Below are positions 1 through 6,268 of a stretch of 25,796 nt of DNA, piece by piece. The stretch comes from an uncultured Collinsella sp. (lineage in GTDB: Bacteria; Actinomycetota; Coriobacteriia; Coriobacteriales; Coriobacteriaceae). Made by a program: the position numbers and the translations under genes. Numbering within the stretch: the first letter of the stretch is position 1; each line of letters starts with the position of its first letter. The stretch is taken from the NCBI GenBank assembly GCA_959599635.1, contig CAUGJN010000014.1, forward strand, positions 1 to 25,796, read 5' to 3'. Below the pieces are notes generated by a model that worked only from the letters and a program-made list of their open reading frames with translations, was not told the DNA's origin and ran no database searches.

Positions 1-1544
1 CCCACCAGACGGCTCACCAGCGGCGAGCTGTCTGCCATGCGGGCATCGAGCTTCTTTTGGCTGGCAAGCTCCGAGCGCACCTCGGACAGCTTGTTGCGCG
101 CCTCGCTCTCACGATTACGCAAGTCCTTCAGGGCTGCACGGGCGACCTCGGTGGCCTCGCGCGCATCCTTCTGGGCCTGACGAGCCGCCTCAAGGGCACT
201 CTCAAGCTCCTCAGCACGGTCGCGACGGCTATCAAGCGATGCTGTAACCTCCTCGAGCTGTTCATCAATCTGCTCCAGGCGCGAGGCGTACATGTTGTCC
301 TCGACCTCGGCGTTGCTCAGCGAGTCCTTCACCTTGGCGAGTTCGAGCGCCGCGTTATCGGCCACACGCTGCACATCGCGTTGCTCACGCGTAAGCTGCG
401 AAATCTGATTGTCGAGCGCCACGCGCCGCTCGTGGAGCTCAGCGGCGGCAGGACCAGCGGCGTCAACGTCCTCCTGGGCCTGCATGTGCGCGCCGGTCAC
501 TTCCTCAAGCTGCGCACGTGCATCCTCGAGCTCCTCGACCACGCGACGACGCTGATGCTCGGAGCTCGAGATCTGGCCGCGCATGTCGGACAGGCGCGAC
601 ACCATATTGTGGCCCTTTTCCTCGAGCAGGCGCATGTCGGAATTAATGCGGCCGACCACATCTTGCATGTGCCGGCGCTGCTCGCCCAAGTCGCCCACAA
701 ACAGGCCCTTTTCTTCGAGCATGACCTGGAGCTTCTCGAGCTCGCGCTCTTTCTCACCCAGACGGTACTGCGCAAGCTCCAGCTCGGCGGCGCCCTCCTT
801 AGAGCGGCTCTCCAGATCGTTCCACTGCGATTGCAGCGAACGCAGCTCGTCGACGGCCAGCATCTGCGTAAGCTCGTTCGCGCGCGAGGACAGCTCTTTG
901 TACTTGCGCGCGCGATCGACCTGACGCTCCAGCGGCCGCAGCTGACGGGCGATCTCTTTATTGATGTCGCGGGCACGGGTTAGGTGCTCGTCCATCGACT
1001 TGATCTTTTTGAGCGCACGCTCCTTGCGGCGCTTGTGCTTGGAGATGCCGGCGGCCTCCTCAATGAGGGCGCGGCGCTCCTCGGGGCGGCTCTGCAAAAT
1101 GGCATCGAGCTTGCCCTGGCTGATGATGGAATGCGTATCCTTGCCCAGGCCAGAATCGTGCAGGATGTCCTGGATGTCCATCAGGCGGCACGGGCTCGAG
1201 TTAATGAGGTACTCACTTTCGCCCGAGCGGTACATGCGGCGGGTGATAGCCACCTCGTCAAAGTCGACAGGCAGCATATGGTCCGAGTTATCGAGCACCA
1301 GCGTGACCTCGGCGACACCCACCGGCTTACGCGCCGACGAGCCCGAGAAGATGACGTCCTCCATGGCCTGGCCGCGCAGCTGCTTGGCGCTCTGCTCACC
1401 CAGAACCCACAGAATCGAGTCGGAGATGTTCGATTTTCCCGAGCCGTTGGGACCGACGATGACGGTTAGGCCCGGCTCAAACGTCATGTGGGCGCGGTCG
1501 GCAAACGACTTGAACCCTTTGAGCGTGAGGGACTTGAGATACAC
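1..1544 (-). CDS. smc: Chromosome partition protein SMC, N-terminal part (cut by window edge)
   Basis: SMC is the ATPase of bacterial condensin, which compacts and segregates the chromosome. The window holds the first 514 codons; the gene runs off the left edge with no stop. The N-terminus begins YLKSLTLKGFKSF. A Walker A motif GPNGSGKS lies at about residues 31-38, followed by the family-typical segments VLGEQSAKQLRG, a Q-loop region and EEAAGISKHKRRKE. From about residue 165 onward the protein is charged heptad-like coiled coil. The hinge, second coil and Walker B/signature half are outside the window. The start is a GTG at 1544 with GAGGAA just upstream, 10 bases after the rnc stop, so it is probably co-transcribed with rnc. 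The rnc-smc order is common in Gram-positive bacteria. The family call is near certain. Confidence 0.97.
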   Translation of the reverse strand, partial: MYLKSLTLKGFKSFADRAHMTFEPGLTVIVGPNGSGKSNISDSILWVLGEQSAKQLRGQAMEDVIFSGSSARKPVGVAEVTLVLDNSDHMLPVDFDEVAITRRMYRSGESEYLINSSPCRLMDIQDILHDSGLGKDTHSIISQGKLDAILQSRPEERRALIEEAAGISKHKRRKERALKKIKSMDEHLTRARDINKEIARQLRPLERQVDRARKYKELSSRANELTQMLAVDELRSLQSQWNDLESRSKEGAAELELAQYRLGEKERELEKLQVMLEEKGLFVGDLGEQRRHMQDVVGRINSDMRLLEEKGHNMVSRLSDMRGQISSSEHQRRRVVEELEDARAQLEEVTGAHMQAQEDVDAAGPAAAELHERRVALDNQISQLTREQRDVQRVADNAALELAKVKDSLSNAEVEDNMYASRLEQIDEQLEEVTASLDSRRDRAEELESALEAARQAQKDAREATEVARAALKDLRNRESEARNKLSEVRSELASQKKLDARMADSSPLVSRLV

Positions 1545-1554
1545 GGTTCCTCGC

Positions 1555-2280
1555 TTAAACAGGCTTCTTGTTGAGAATCACGCCGTTGGTGGTGTAACCC
1601 ATGCGGTCGAGCGCCTCGAGCGCAGCGGCTCCCTCGGCCTCCTTCTTGGAGGAACCGGTGCCGCGGCCCTGGCGAATACCGTCGATGAGGACCACGGCGG
1701 TAAAGGTCGGTGCGTGCGCCGGGCCCTCAGAGCCAACGAGCTTGTACGCCGGAGGCTCGTGGCCGTCGGCCTGCACGCACTCCTGCAAGAACGACTTGGG
1801 GTTCGCGGGGTGCTCGGCACGCTCGGAGGCCAGGTGCGGCTTAAGCGTACGGTGAATGAACTCCGCCGCCGCATCCCAGCCAGCATCCAGATACAGCGCG
1901 CCCACGAGCGACTCGTAGACGTTCTCGAGCGCCGAGTGCAGGCCGCGCGCGCCGGTACCGGTCTCGGAGGCACCAAAGATGATGATGTCGTCGATGCCCA
2001 GCTCGTGAGAAACCTCGGACAGCGTAGCGCCCGAGACAAGCGACACCTTCAGGCGTGTGAGCTTGCCCTCGTCAAACTCCGGATAGGACTCAAACAGGGA
2101 GCGTGCGACCACAGCGCCCAAAATGGAATCGCCCAAGAACTCAAGGCGCTCATAGCTGGCAGAAACCGGCTGGCCCTCGACTGCCGAGGGATGCGTAAGC
2201 GCCGCGCGCAGCAGCACCTTATTATTGAACTCGTGGCCCAGAATTTCCTGGGCACGCGTAAGTCGTTCAGACAAAGCCAA
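1555..2280 (-). CDS. rnc: Ribonuclease III
   Basis: This endonuclease cleaves double-stranded RNA, matures rRNA precursors and processes structured mRNAs. At 241 aa it has the normal length. The signature ERLEFLGDS is at residues 44-52, giving E44, E47 and D51; the EG at 71-72 supplies E71; the second metal-binding segment reads ENVYES at 119-124, with E123 conserved. A double-stranded RNA-binding domain occupies roughly residues 160-228 (from NPKSFLQE through KKEAEGAAALEAL). The position equivalent to E. coli D114, usually Asp in this family, is Asn120 here (codon AAC, 1921-1923). The start is a TTG at 2280 with AGGGAGG about 8 bases upstream; a second TTG two codons later is less well spaced. 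It lies 3 bases after acpP and 10 before smc, so all three are probably one transcript. Confidence 0.97.
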   Translation of the reverse strand: MALSERLTRAQEILGHEFNNKVLLRAALTHPSAVEGQPVSASYERLEFLGDSILGAVVARSLFESYPEFDEGKLTRLKVSLVSGATLSEVSHELGIDDIIIFGASETGTGARGLHSALENVYESLVGALYLDAGWDAAAEFIHRTLKPHLASERAEHPANPKSFLQECVQADGHEPPAYKLVGSEGPAHAPTFTAVVLIDGIRQGRGTGSSKKEAEGAAALEALDRMGYTTNGVILNKKPV

Positions 2281-2283
2281 GAC

Positions 2284-2526
2284 CTAGGCCTCCCTGGCGT
2301 TTTCAATCGCGTCGACGGCGTCGGCGACAGAGTTGAGCGAGAGCAGAGTCTCGTCATCGATCTCGAGATTGAACTCGTCCTCGATAGCCGTAACCAGCTG
2401 CAGGCGCTCGAGCGAGTTGGCATCGAGGTCGTCAAAGGTGGTCTCATCGCTAATTTCGGCAACATCGACGCCCAGAACGTCAGCAGCGACCTCGGCGATC
2501 TTGTCGAAGATTTCGGAGCGGTCCAT
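2284..2526 (-). CDS. acpP: Acyl carrier protein
   Basis: This small acidic four-helix protein carries fatty acyl chains on a 4'-phosphopantetheine arm during type II fatty acid and phospholipid synthesis. It has 80 aa. The carrier site is Ser38 in LDANSLERL, so the residue before the serine is Asn, where the family nearly always has Asp (the DSL motif). The helix II and III region, LQLVTAIEDEFNLEI, is otherwise standard. I chose the ATG at 2526 because GAGAGGAA sits about 6 bases upstream; an in-frame ATG five codons earlier would lie upstream of that ribosome site. Position between plsX and rnc is the usual lipid-synthesis context. A long palindrome lies about 40 bases upstream. Could be a specialised carrier, but context favours the housekeeping ACP. 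Confidence 0.93.
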   Translation of the reverse strand: MDRSEIFDKIAEVAADVLGVDVAEISDETTFDDLDANSLERLQLVTAIEDEFNLEIDDETLLSLNSVADAVDAIENAREA

Positions 2527-2562
2527 AGCGCTTCCTCTCATAGTGCATGAATACCAAAAGAA

Positions 2563-2584
2563 TGGTACCGCCCGGGCGGTACCA
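2563..2584. repeat. 22-bp perfect palindrome upstream of acpP
   Basis: The sequence is fully self-complementary; the half site inside the outer T/A pair is GGTACCGCCC. It lies in the 124-base plsX-acpP spacer. On the minus strand it is followed by ATTCTTTT, so the transcript could form an 8-bp stem with a 4-base loop and a short U-rich tail, like a weak terminator or attenuator. It could equally be a dimer operator, because a possible -10 hexamer TAGAAT (complement at 2598-2603, no good -35) lies just upstream. The palindrome is certain; its role is not. Confidence 0.8.
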
Positions 2585-2650
2585 AGACACGGTTCTGATT
2601 CTACCCCACGAAGCAGGCCGCGAGGCACATAACAGCGCTCTAACTCGCTC

Positions 2651-3670
2651 TTACAAAACGATGCCGTCCATGGAGTTGGCGACGTTCTCGACCAGCCCGG
2701 CGCGCACGGCTTCAGCCGCCGCGAGCGTACCGTTTTTGACGGCCTCGACCGAGGTGGCGCCATGGCCGATTAGGACCACGCCACGCAGGCCCAAAAGAAT
2801 CGCGCCGCCCTTGGCATCACCAGAGAGCTTGGCCTTAATCTCGCGCATCTGCTTTTTGATGAGCAGCGCGGCGATCTTGGTGCCGAGCGAGGCCATAAAG
2901 GCGCCCTTGAGCTCCTGCAGCAAAAACTTGGCAGCGCCCTCGGTGGCCTTGAGCGCAATATTGCCCGACATGCCGTCGGCAACGACGACATCGAAATTGC
3001 CCGAGGTGAGGTCGGTGCCTTCGCAGTTGCCCACAAAGCCGGGAACGGCGGCTTTCATGGCCGGGAAGCAGGCCTTGGTAAAGTTGGAACCCTTCTCGTC
3101 CTCGGTGCCATTGGCAAGCAGGCCCACGCGGGGATGCTCGATGCCCAGGACAACGCGGGCATAGGCGCTACCCATCTGGGCAAAACGCACCATGTCGTCG
3201 ACCTCGACATCGGGGTTGGCGCCCATGTCGCACAGCACCGTCAGACCGCCGGCGCGATTGGGCAGCGCATTGGTCAGACAAGGGCGCACCGGCTGCTTCT
3301 TGCCTTCAGCCATATATCTAAACGGCGTCACGTAGGCAGTAGCAGCGGCGGTCATGGCACCGGTCGAGCCGGCGGAGAAGAACGCGTCCGCATTGCCCTT
3401 CTTGATGGCGCGGCACGACAGCACGATCGACGACTTGCGCTTGGTCATCACGGCGCGAATGGGATCGTCATCCATGGCGATAACGTCGGGTGCATCGAGG
3501 GCCTCAACACGTGCATGGGAAGCAGCAAAGGGATTAACGATTTCGGCGGGGCCAGCTGCCAAGACCTCGATATCGGGATCGGCGGCAAGTGCAGCCTCGA
3601 TGCCATCGAGAACAACCTGAGGTTTCTCGTCTCCGCCCACAACGTCTACACAAATGCGAACGTTACTCAT
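2651..3670 (-). CDS. plsX: Phosphate acyltransferase PlsX
   Basis: PlsX converts acyl-ACP and phosphate to acyl-phosphate, the acyl donor for PlsY in the first step of phospholipid synthesis. The protein has 339 aa, the usual size, and starts SNVRICVDVVGGDEKPQVVLDG, the typical N-terminus (usually D-x-M-G-G-D, here D-V-V-G-G-D). Other family segments are CDMGANPDV, GLLANGTEDEKGS, NCEGTDLTSGNFDVVVADGMSGNIALK and the C-terminal GLRGVVLIGHGATS. I chose the second ATG (3670) because AGGAG is 7 bases upstream of it and only 1 base from the first ATG. It sits directly upstream of acpP, the usual pairing, and about 16 bases after a terminator-like hairpin. Confidence 0.96.
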   Translation of the reverse strand: MSNVRICVDVVGGDEKPQVVLDGIEAALAADPDIEVLAAGPAEIVNPFAASHARVEALDAPDVIAMDDDPIRAVMTKRKSSIVLSCRAIKKGNADAFFSAGSTGAMTAAATAYVTPFRYMAEGKKQPVRPCLTNALPNRAGGLTVLCDMGANPDVEVDDMVRFAQMGSAYARVVLGIEHPRVGLLANGTEDEKGSNFTKACFPAMKAAVPGFVGNCEGTDLTSGNFDVVVADGMSGNIALKATEGAAKFLLQELKGAFMASLGTKIAALLIKKQMREIKAKLSGDAKGGAILLGLRGVVLIGHGATSVEAVKNGTLAAAEAVRAGLVENVANSMDGIVL

Positions 3671-3685
3671 ATACATGCTCCTTAT

Positions 3686-3717
3686 ACAAAAATGGCCGAC
3701 TCATTGAGCCGGCCATT
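3686..3717 (-). terminator. Terminator-like hairpin between rpmF and plsX
   Basis: The stem arms are 3691-3702 and 3706-3717, with one internal mismatch (3699/3709) and a 3-base loop. On the minus strand the stem ends in a run of five T. It looks like an intrinsic terminator after rpmF, but it ends only about 16 bases before the plsX start and close to its ribosome site, so some read-through must feed plsX unless another promoter exists. Confidence 0.75.
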
Positions 3718-3757
3718 GTGGTTCCATTTGGAACGGCATCGCATCCAGAGTATAGCG

Positions 3758-3937
3758 TTACTCGGTAACGATAACCTCACGGTCCTTGTAGAAACCGCAG
3801 CTGGGGCACACGTGGTGCGGAAGCTTGACAGCACCGCAACGGGGGCACGTGGACTGAGCCGCAGCCGAGATCTTCATGTTGGCGGAACGACGGGTGTGAG
3901 TGCGGATACGACCCTGCTTTTGTTTAGGTACGGGCAT
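3758..3937 (-). CDS. rpmF: 50S ribosomal protein L32
   Basis: This small protein of the large ribosomal subunit has 59 aa. It begins MPVPKQKQGRIRTHTRRS, the hallmark L32 N-terminus. It carries a zinc ribbon with Cys31-x2-Cys34 and Cys44-x2-Cys47 (CPRCG and CPSCG), so it is the zinc-binding form. The ATG at 3937 is preceded by AAGGAAGG about 5 bases upstream. It lies 64 bases after the DUF177 gene, the usual partner in bacteria, and is followed by a hairpin with a T-run that may let it be made in excess over plsX and acpP. Confidence 0.97.
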   Translation of the reverse strand: MPVPKQKQGRIRTHTRRSANMKISAAAQSTCPRCGAVKLPHHVCPSCGFYKDREVIVTE

Positions 3938-4001
3938 AGTGACCTTCCTTATGAACTATCCAGTGTGGCGATTACGCGCAAGTAGCGATATTACCACAGT
4001 T

Positions 4002-4556
4002 TTACTCATCGAGCTTGAGATTCTTCAATGCTGCAAATGGATTTTCCGTGGCAGCGGCCCATTCTGCCTCTGCCTGGGCGGCGCAATCGCATTGCTCGAC
4101 GTTGAGATTGCAACCGCAAGTGGGGCACAGACCGCGGCAATCGGGCTTGCACAGAACGACAAACGGCGTGTCCATAACGACCGCGTCGTTGATGGGCTCA
4201 CCCAGATCGACGATGCGGTCCTCACCCAGGAGCTCGTAGCCGTCCTCGTAGGCCTCGGGATCCTCGGGCTCCTCAAAGAGGTAGAACTCCTCGATCTCGC
4301 CGGCGATATCAAACGAGGCAGGCTCCAGGCAACGGTCGCACTCGCCGATGGCGTGCGCGCGGACCATGCCCGTGAGCAAGACACCGGTACCGGCATTGGT
4401 AAAGACAACGTCGTAGTCGATGCCGTCCTGTAGCTGGTACTCCTTCTCGCCCACCGTGTAGGTGGCAACATCGACCTTGCCGGTCAGCGGATACGAATCA
4501 CCAGGAAACTCGAGCTGCTCGGAAAGATCGACGGTAACGCTCGGGAACTCAGCCAT
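4002..4556 (-). CDS. DUF177 family protein (YceD-like)
   Basis: The protein has 184 aa and belongs to the DUF177/YceD family, which in many bacteria is encoded directly before rpmF and has been linked to 23S rRNA accumulation in some lineages. The family core is visible in GECDRCLEP (Cys73, Cys76), a strongly acidic middle (FYLFEEPEDPEAYEDGYELL), and the C-terminal cysteine cluster CKPDCRGLCPTCGCNLN (Cys136, 140, 144, 147, 149), probably a metal site. The ATG at 4556 overlaps the upstream stop as TAATG, with no good ribosome site of its own, so translation is probably coupled to the preceding gene. The family assignment is firm; the biochemical role is inferred from context. Confidence 0.9.
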   Translation of the reverse strand: MAEFPSVTVDLSEQLEFPGDSYPLTGKVDVATYTVGEKEYQLQDGIDYDVVFTNAGTGVLLTGMVRAHAIGECDRCLEPASFDIAGEIEEFYLFEEPEDPEAYEDGYELLGEDRIVDLGEPINDAVVMDTPFVVLCKPDCRGLCPTCGCNLNVEQCDCAAQAEAEWAAATENPFAALKNLKLDE

Positions 4557-5053
4557 TACCACTGACCATTCTGTTGGGCGGCACCCTCGTTGAGCTGCTG
4601 ACGGCAACGGGTAACGGTGCCGGTCAGGCTCTTGAGGTTCTCCTCCAGGTGCGTAAAGACCTGCTCTGCGTAGTCCTCGGCAGCATAACGCGTCTCGCGC
4701 TCGTACTGCTGGGCACGATCGCGGATGTCGTCGGCCTGCTGCTGTGCTAAGCGGACGATCTCCTGCTCACCGGCAATGGTGAGGGCCTGCTGCTGAGCGT
4801 CGGCGATGATGGAATCGGCCTGAGCGGCGGCGGAAGCCATAAGCTCCTCGCGCTCCTTAAGGATACGGCGGGACTTCTGCCACTCCTCGGGATAGCTCAT
4901 GCGGATCTCGTCGAGGATGTTGAAGAACACGTCGGCGTCGATGACCTTGAACTGAGCGTTCTTGCCGAAAGGCGGCTTGGCTTCCTCGATCAGCCCTTCG
5001 AGCTCATCGACCAAGCTGACGATCCTATCGCCAGGAAAATTCTCGCCCGGCAT
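4556..5053 (-). CDS. sepIVA: DivIVA-like coiled-coil protein, probable SepIVA homologue
   Basis: The protein has 165 aa. The N-terminal part contains the segment VIDADVFFNILDEIRMSYPEE, then WQKSRRILKEREELM, then a long Ala/Gln/Glu-rich coiled coil (about residues 60-145). This pattern matches the DivIVA-domain proteins of Actinobacteria typified by mycobacterial SepIVA, which acts in septation and envelope growth. As I recall, the mycobacterial gene has the same neighbours, between coaD and a DUF177 gene. There is no signal peptide or membrane segment. The ATG at 5053 has AAAGGAG 5 bases upstream; an earlier ATG lies on that ribosome site. It is often labelled ATP synthase subunit B-like, which is a coiled-coil artefact. 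The DivIVA-like class is likely; the SepIVA role is inference. Confidence 0.75.
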   Translation of the reverse strand: MPGENFPGDRIVSLVDELEGLIEEAKPPFGKNAQFKVIDADVFFNILDEIRMSYPEEWQKSRRILKEREELMASAAAQADSIIADAQQQALTIAGEQEIVRLAQQQADDIRDRAQQYERETRYAAEDYAEQVFTHLEENLKSLTGTVTRCRQQLNEGAAQQNGQW

Positions 5054-5088
5054 CCGGTCTCCTTTCATAGGTAACATATCATCGTGCT

Positions 5089-5097
5089 AGTTTACCA
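5089..5097 (-). promoter_or_regulatory. Possible extended -10 promoter before the sepIVA-like gene
   Basis: On the minus strand the 68-base spacer after coaD contains TGG followed by TAAACT, an extended -10 shape. No convincing -35 is visible. It would start the sepIVA-DUF177-rpmF transcript. Weak evidence. Confidence 0.3.
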
Positions 5098-5121
5098 CAT
5101 GCCACCAGGCAATAAAAAACG

Positions 5122-5619
5122 TCACGAAAAGCGATGTCTGAGCGCTTCGACCACGTTGGGCGGAACAAACGTCGATACATCGCTGCCGAGCGAGGCGATC
5201 TGGCGAACGACCGAGCTCGAGATATAGCCGTACTGCGGCGCACTCATGACAAAGATGGACTCCAGCTCGTTATCCAAGCGATAGTTGAGATCTGCCTGCT
5301 GCAGCTCGTACTCAAAGTCGGTCATGGCGCGCAGGCCCTTGACCACGGCCCCCGCCCCCTGCTCGCGAGCGAAGTCGACCAAGAGGCCGGTAAAGGGCAG
5401 GACCTCGACGCCGTCGATATCACCGAGCGCCTCGCGGGCCAGCGCCACGCGCTCATCGAGCATAAACGTGGTGCCCACACCGTTTTTACCCTGCGACTCG
5501 GCAACAGCGACGATCACGCTGGGAAAGATGCGGCGGGCGCGGCGGATGACGTCGATATGGCCAAACGTGATGGGATCGAAGGTGCCCGGGACGATCACGC
5601 GGTTGATGGTGTCATTCAT
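5122..5619 (-). CDS. coaD: Phosphopantetheine adenylyltransferase
   Basis: CoaD transfers AMP from ATP to 4'-phosphopantetheine, the penultimate step of coenzyme A synthesis. The protein has 165 aa, the normal length. It starts MNDTINRVIVPGTFDPITFGH, with the nucleotidyltransferase motif T-F-G-H at residues 18-21 and the C-terminal ISSSVVR at 133-139. The ATG at 5619 has GGAGG 6 bases upstream and overlaps the end of rsmD by 8 bases, so the two are translated together. The rsmD-coaD pair is conserved across many bacteria. CoA made here also supplies the pantetheine arm of the nearby acyl carrier protein. Confidence 0.97.
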   Translation of the reverse strand: MNDTINRVIVPGTFDPITFGHIDVIRRARRIFPSVIVAVAESQGKNGVGTTFMLDERVALAREALGDIDGVEVLPFTGLLVDFAREQGAGAVVKGLRAMTDFEYELQQADLNYRLDNELESIFVMSAPQYGYISSSVVRQIASLGSDVSTFVPPNVVEALRHRFS

Positions 5620-6268
5620 GGGCGTCCTCCTGAAACGTCGTGGCATCGTTGTTGTCAGCATCGGTGCTGGCGTTATCGCCCTCACCATCGTCATCGCCGA
5701 CCAAACGAAGCAGGTCGACCGAGGAAATGCCGTAGCGCTTCTCGCGCACGATCTCAAAGCCTGCCGGATGCGCGCCCGCATCGGCGGCGGCATGCTCAAA
5801 CAGGGCATAAGCGCCAGGTGCAAGCAGACCCTGCTGAGCCAGGTTCTGCAGCAGCTCCTCGACCGGCTCGGCACCAAAAGCATAGGGCGGGTCGAGCAGG
5901 ACCAGGTCAAAGGGACCGCCCGGCACGCGGCCGCGCGAAACGCTCGCAAGGACATCGCCCGTCACCACACGCCAACGCGCGCGATCGCGGCAGAGCGACT
6001 CGATATTCTTGGTAATGAGCCGCGCGGCATTCCGATCGATCTCGAACGTCGTGAGCGAGCGGGCACCACGTGAGAGCATCTCTAACCCTAAGGCACCGGA
6101 GCCGCCAAAGGCGTCCAGCACGCGGACCTCGTCCAGATCGAAGTCGAATGCCGACATGACCATAGATGCGCATGCCTCGCGCACGCGATCGGTCGTGGGG
6201 CGGGTGACATCGCGACCACGGGGCTCCTCGATCTTACGACCGCGCCATTCGCCGCCGATGATTCTCAT
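5612..6268 (-). CDS. rsmD: 16S rRNA (guanine966-N2)-methyltransferase RsmD
   Basis: RsmD methylates G966 of 16S rRNA using S-adenosylmethionine. The protein has 218 aa. It starts MRIIGGEWRGRKIEEP, contains RPTTDRVRE (residues 23-31), the SAM-binding loop DAFGGSGALGLEMLSRGA (from residue 52) and the catalytic DPPY at 126-129. The last 25 residues are an acidic, Asp/Asn-rich tail not typical of the family. The start overlaps the recG stop as ATGA, and the 3' end overlaps coaD by 8 bases, so the gene sits in a translationally coupled recG-rsmD-coaD run. Confidence 0.95.
   Translation of the reverse strand: MRIIGGEWRGRKIEEPRGRDVTRPTTDRVREACASMVMSAFDFDLDEVRVLDAFGGSGALGLEMLSRGARSLTTFEIDRNAARLITKNIESLCRDRARWRVVTGDVLASVSRGRVPGGPFDLVLLDPPYAFGAEPVEELLQNLAQQGLLAPGAYALFEHAAADAGAHPAGFEIVREKRYGISSVDLLRLVGDDDGEGDNASTDADNNDATTFQEDAHE

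Noticed and set aside
57..983. Plus-strand 308-codon frame at the left edge
   Set aside because: It is antisense to the SMC coiled coil and has no independent support.
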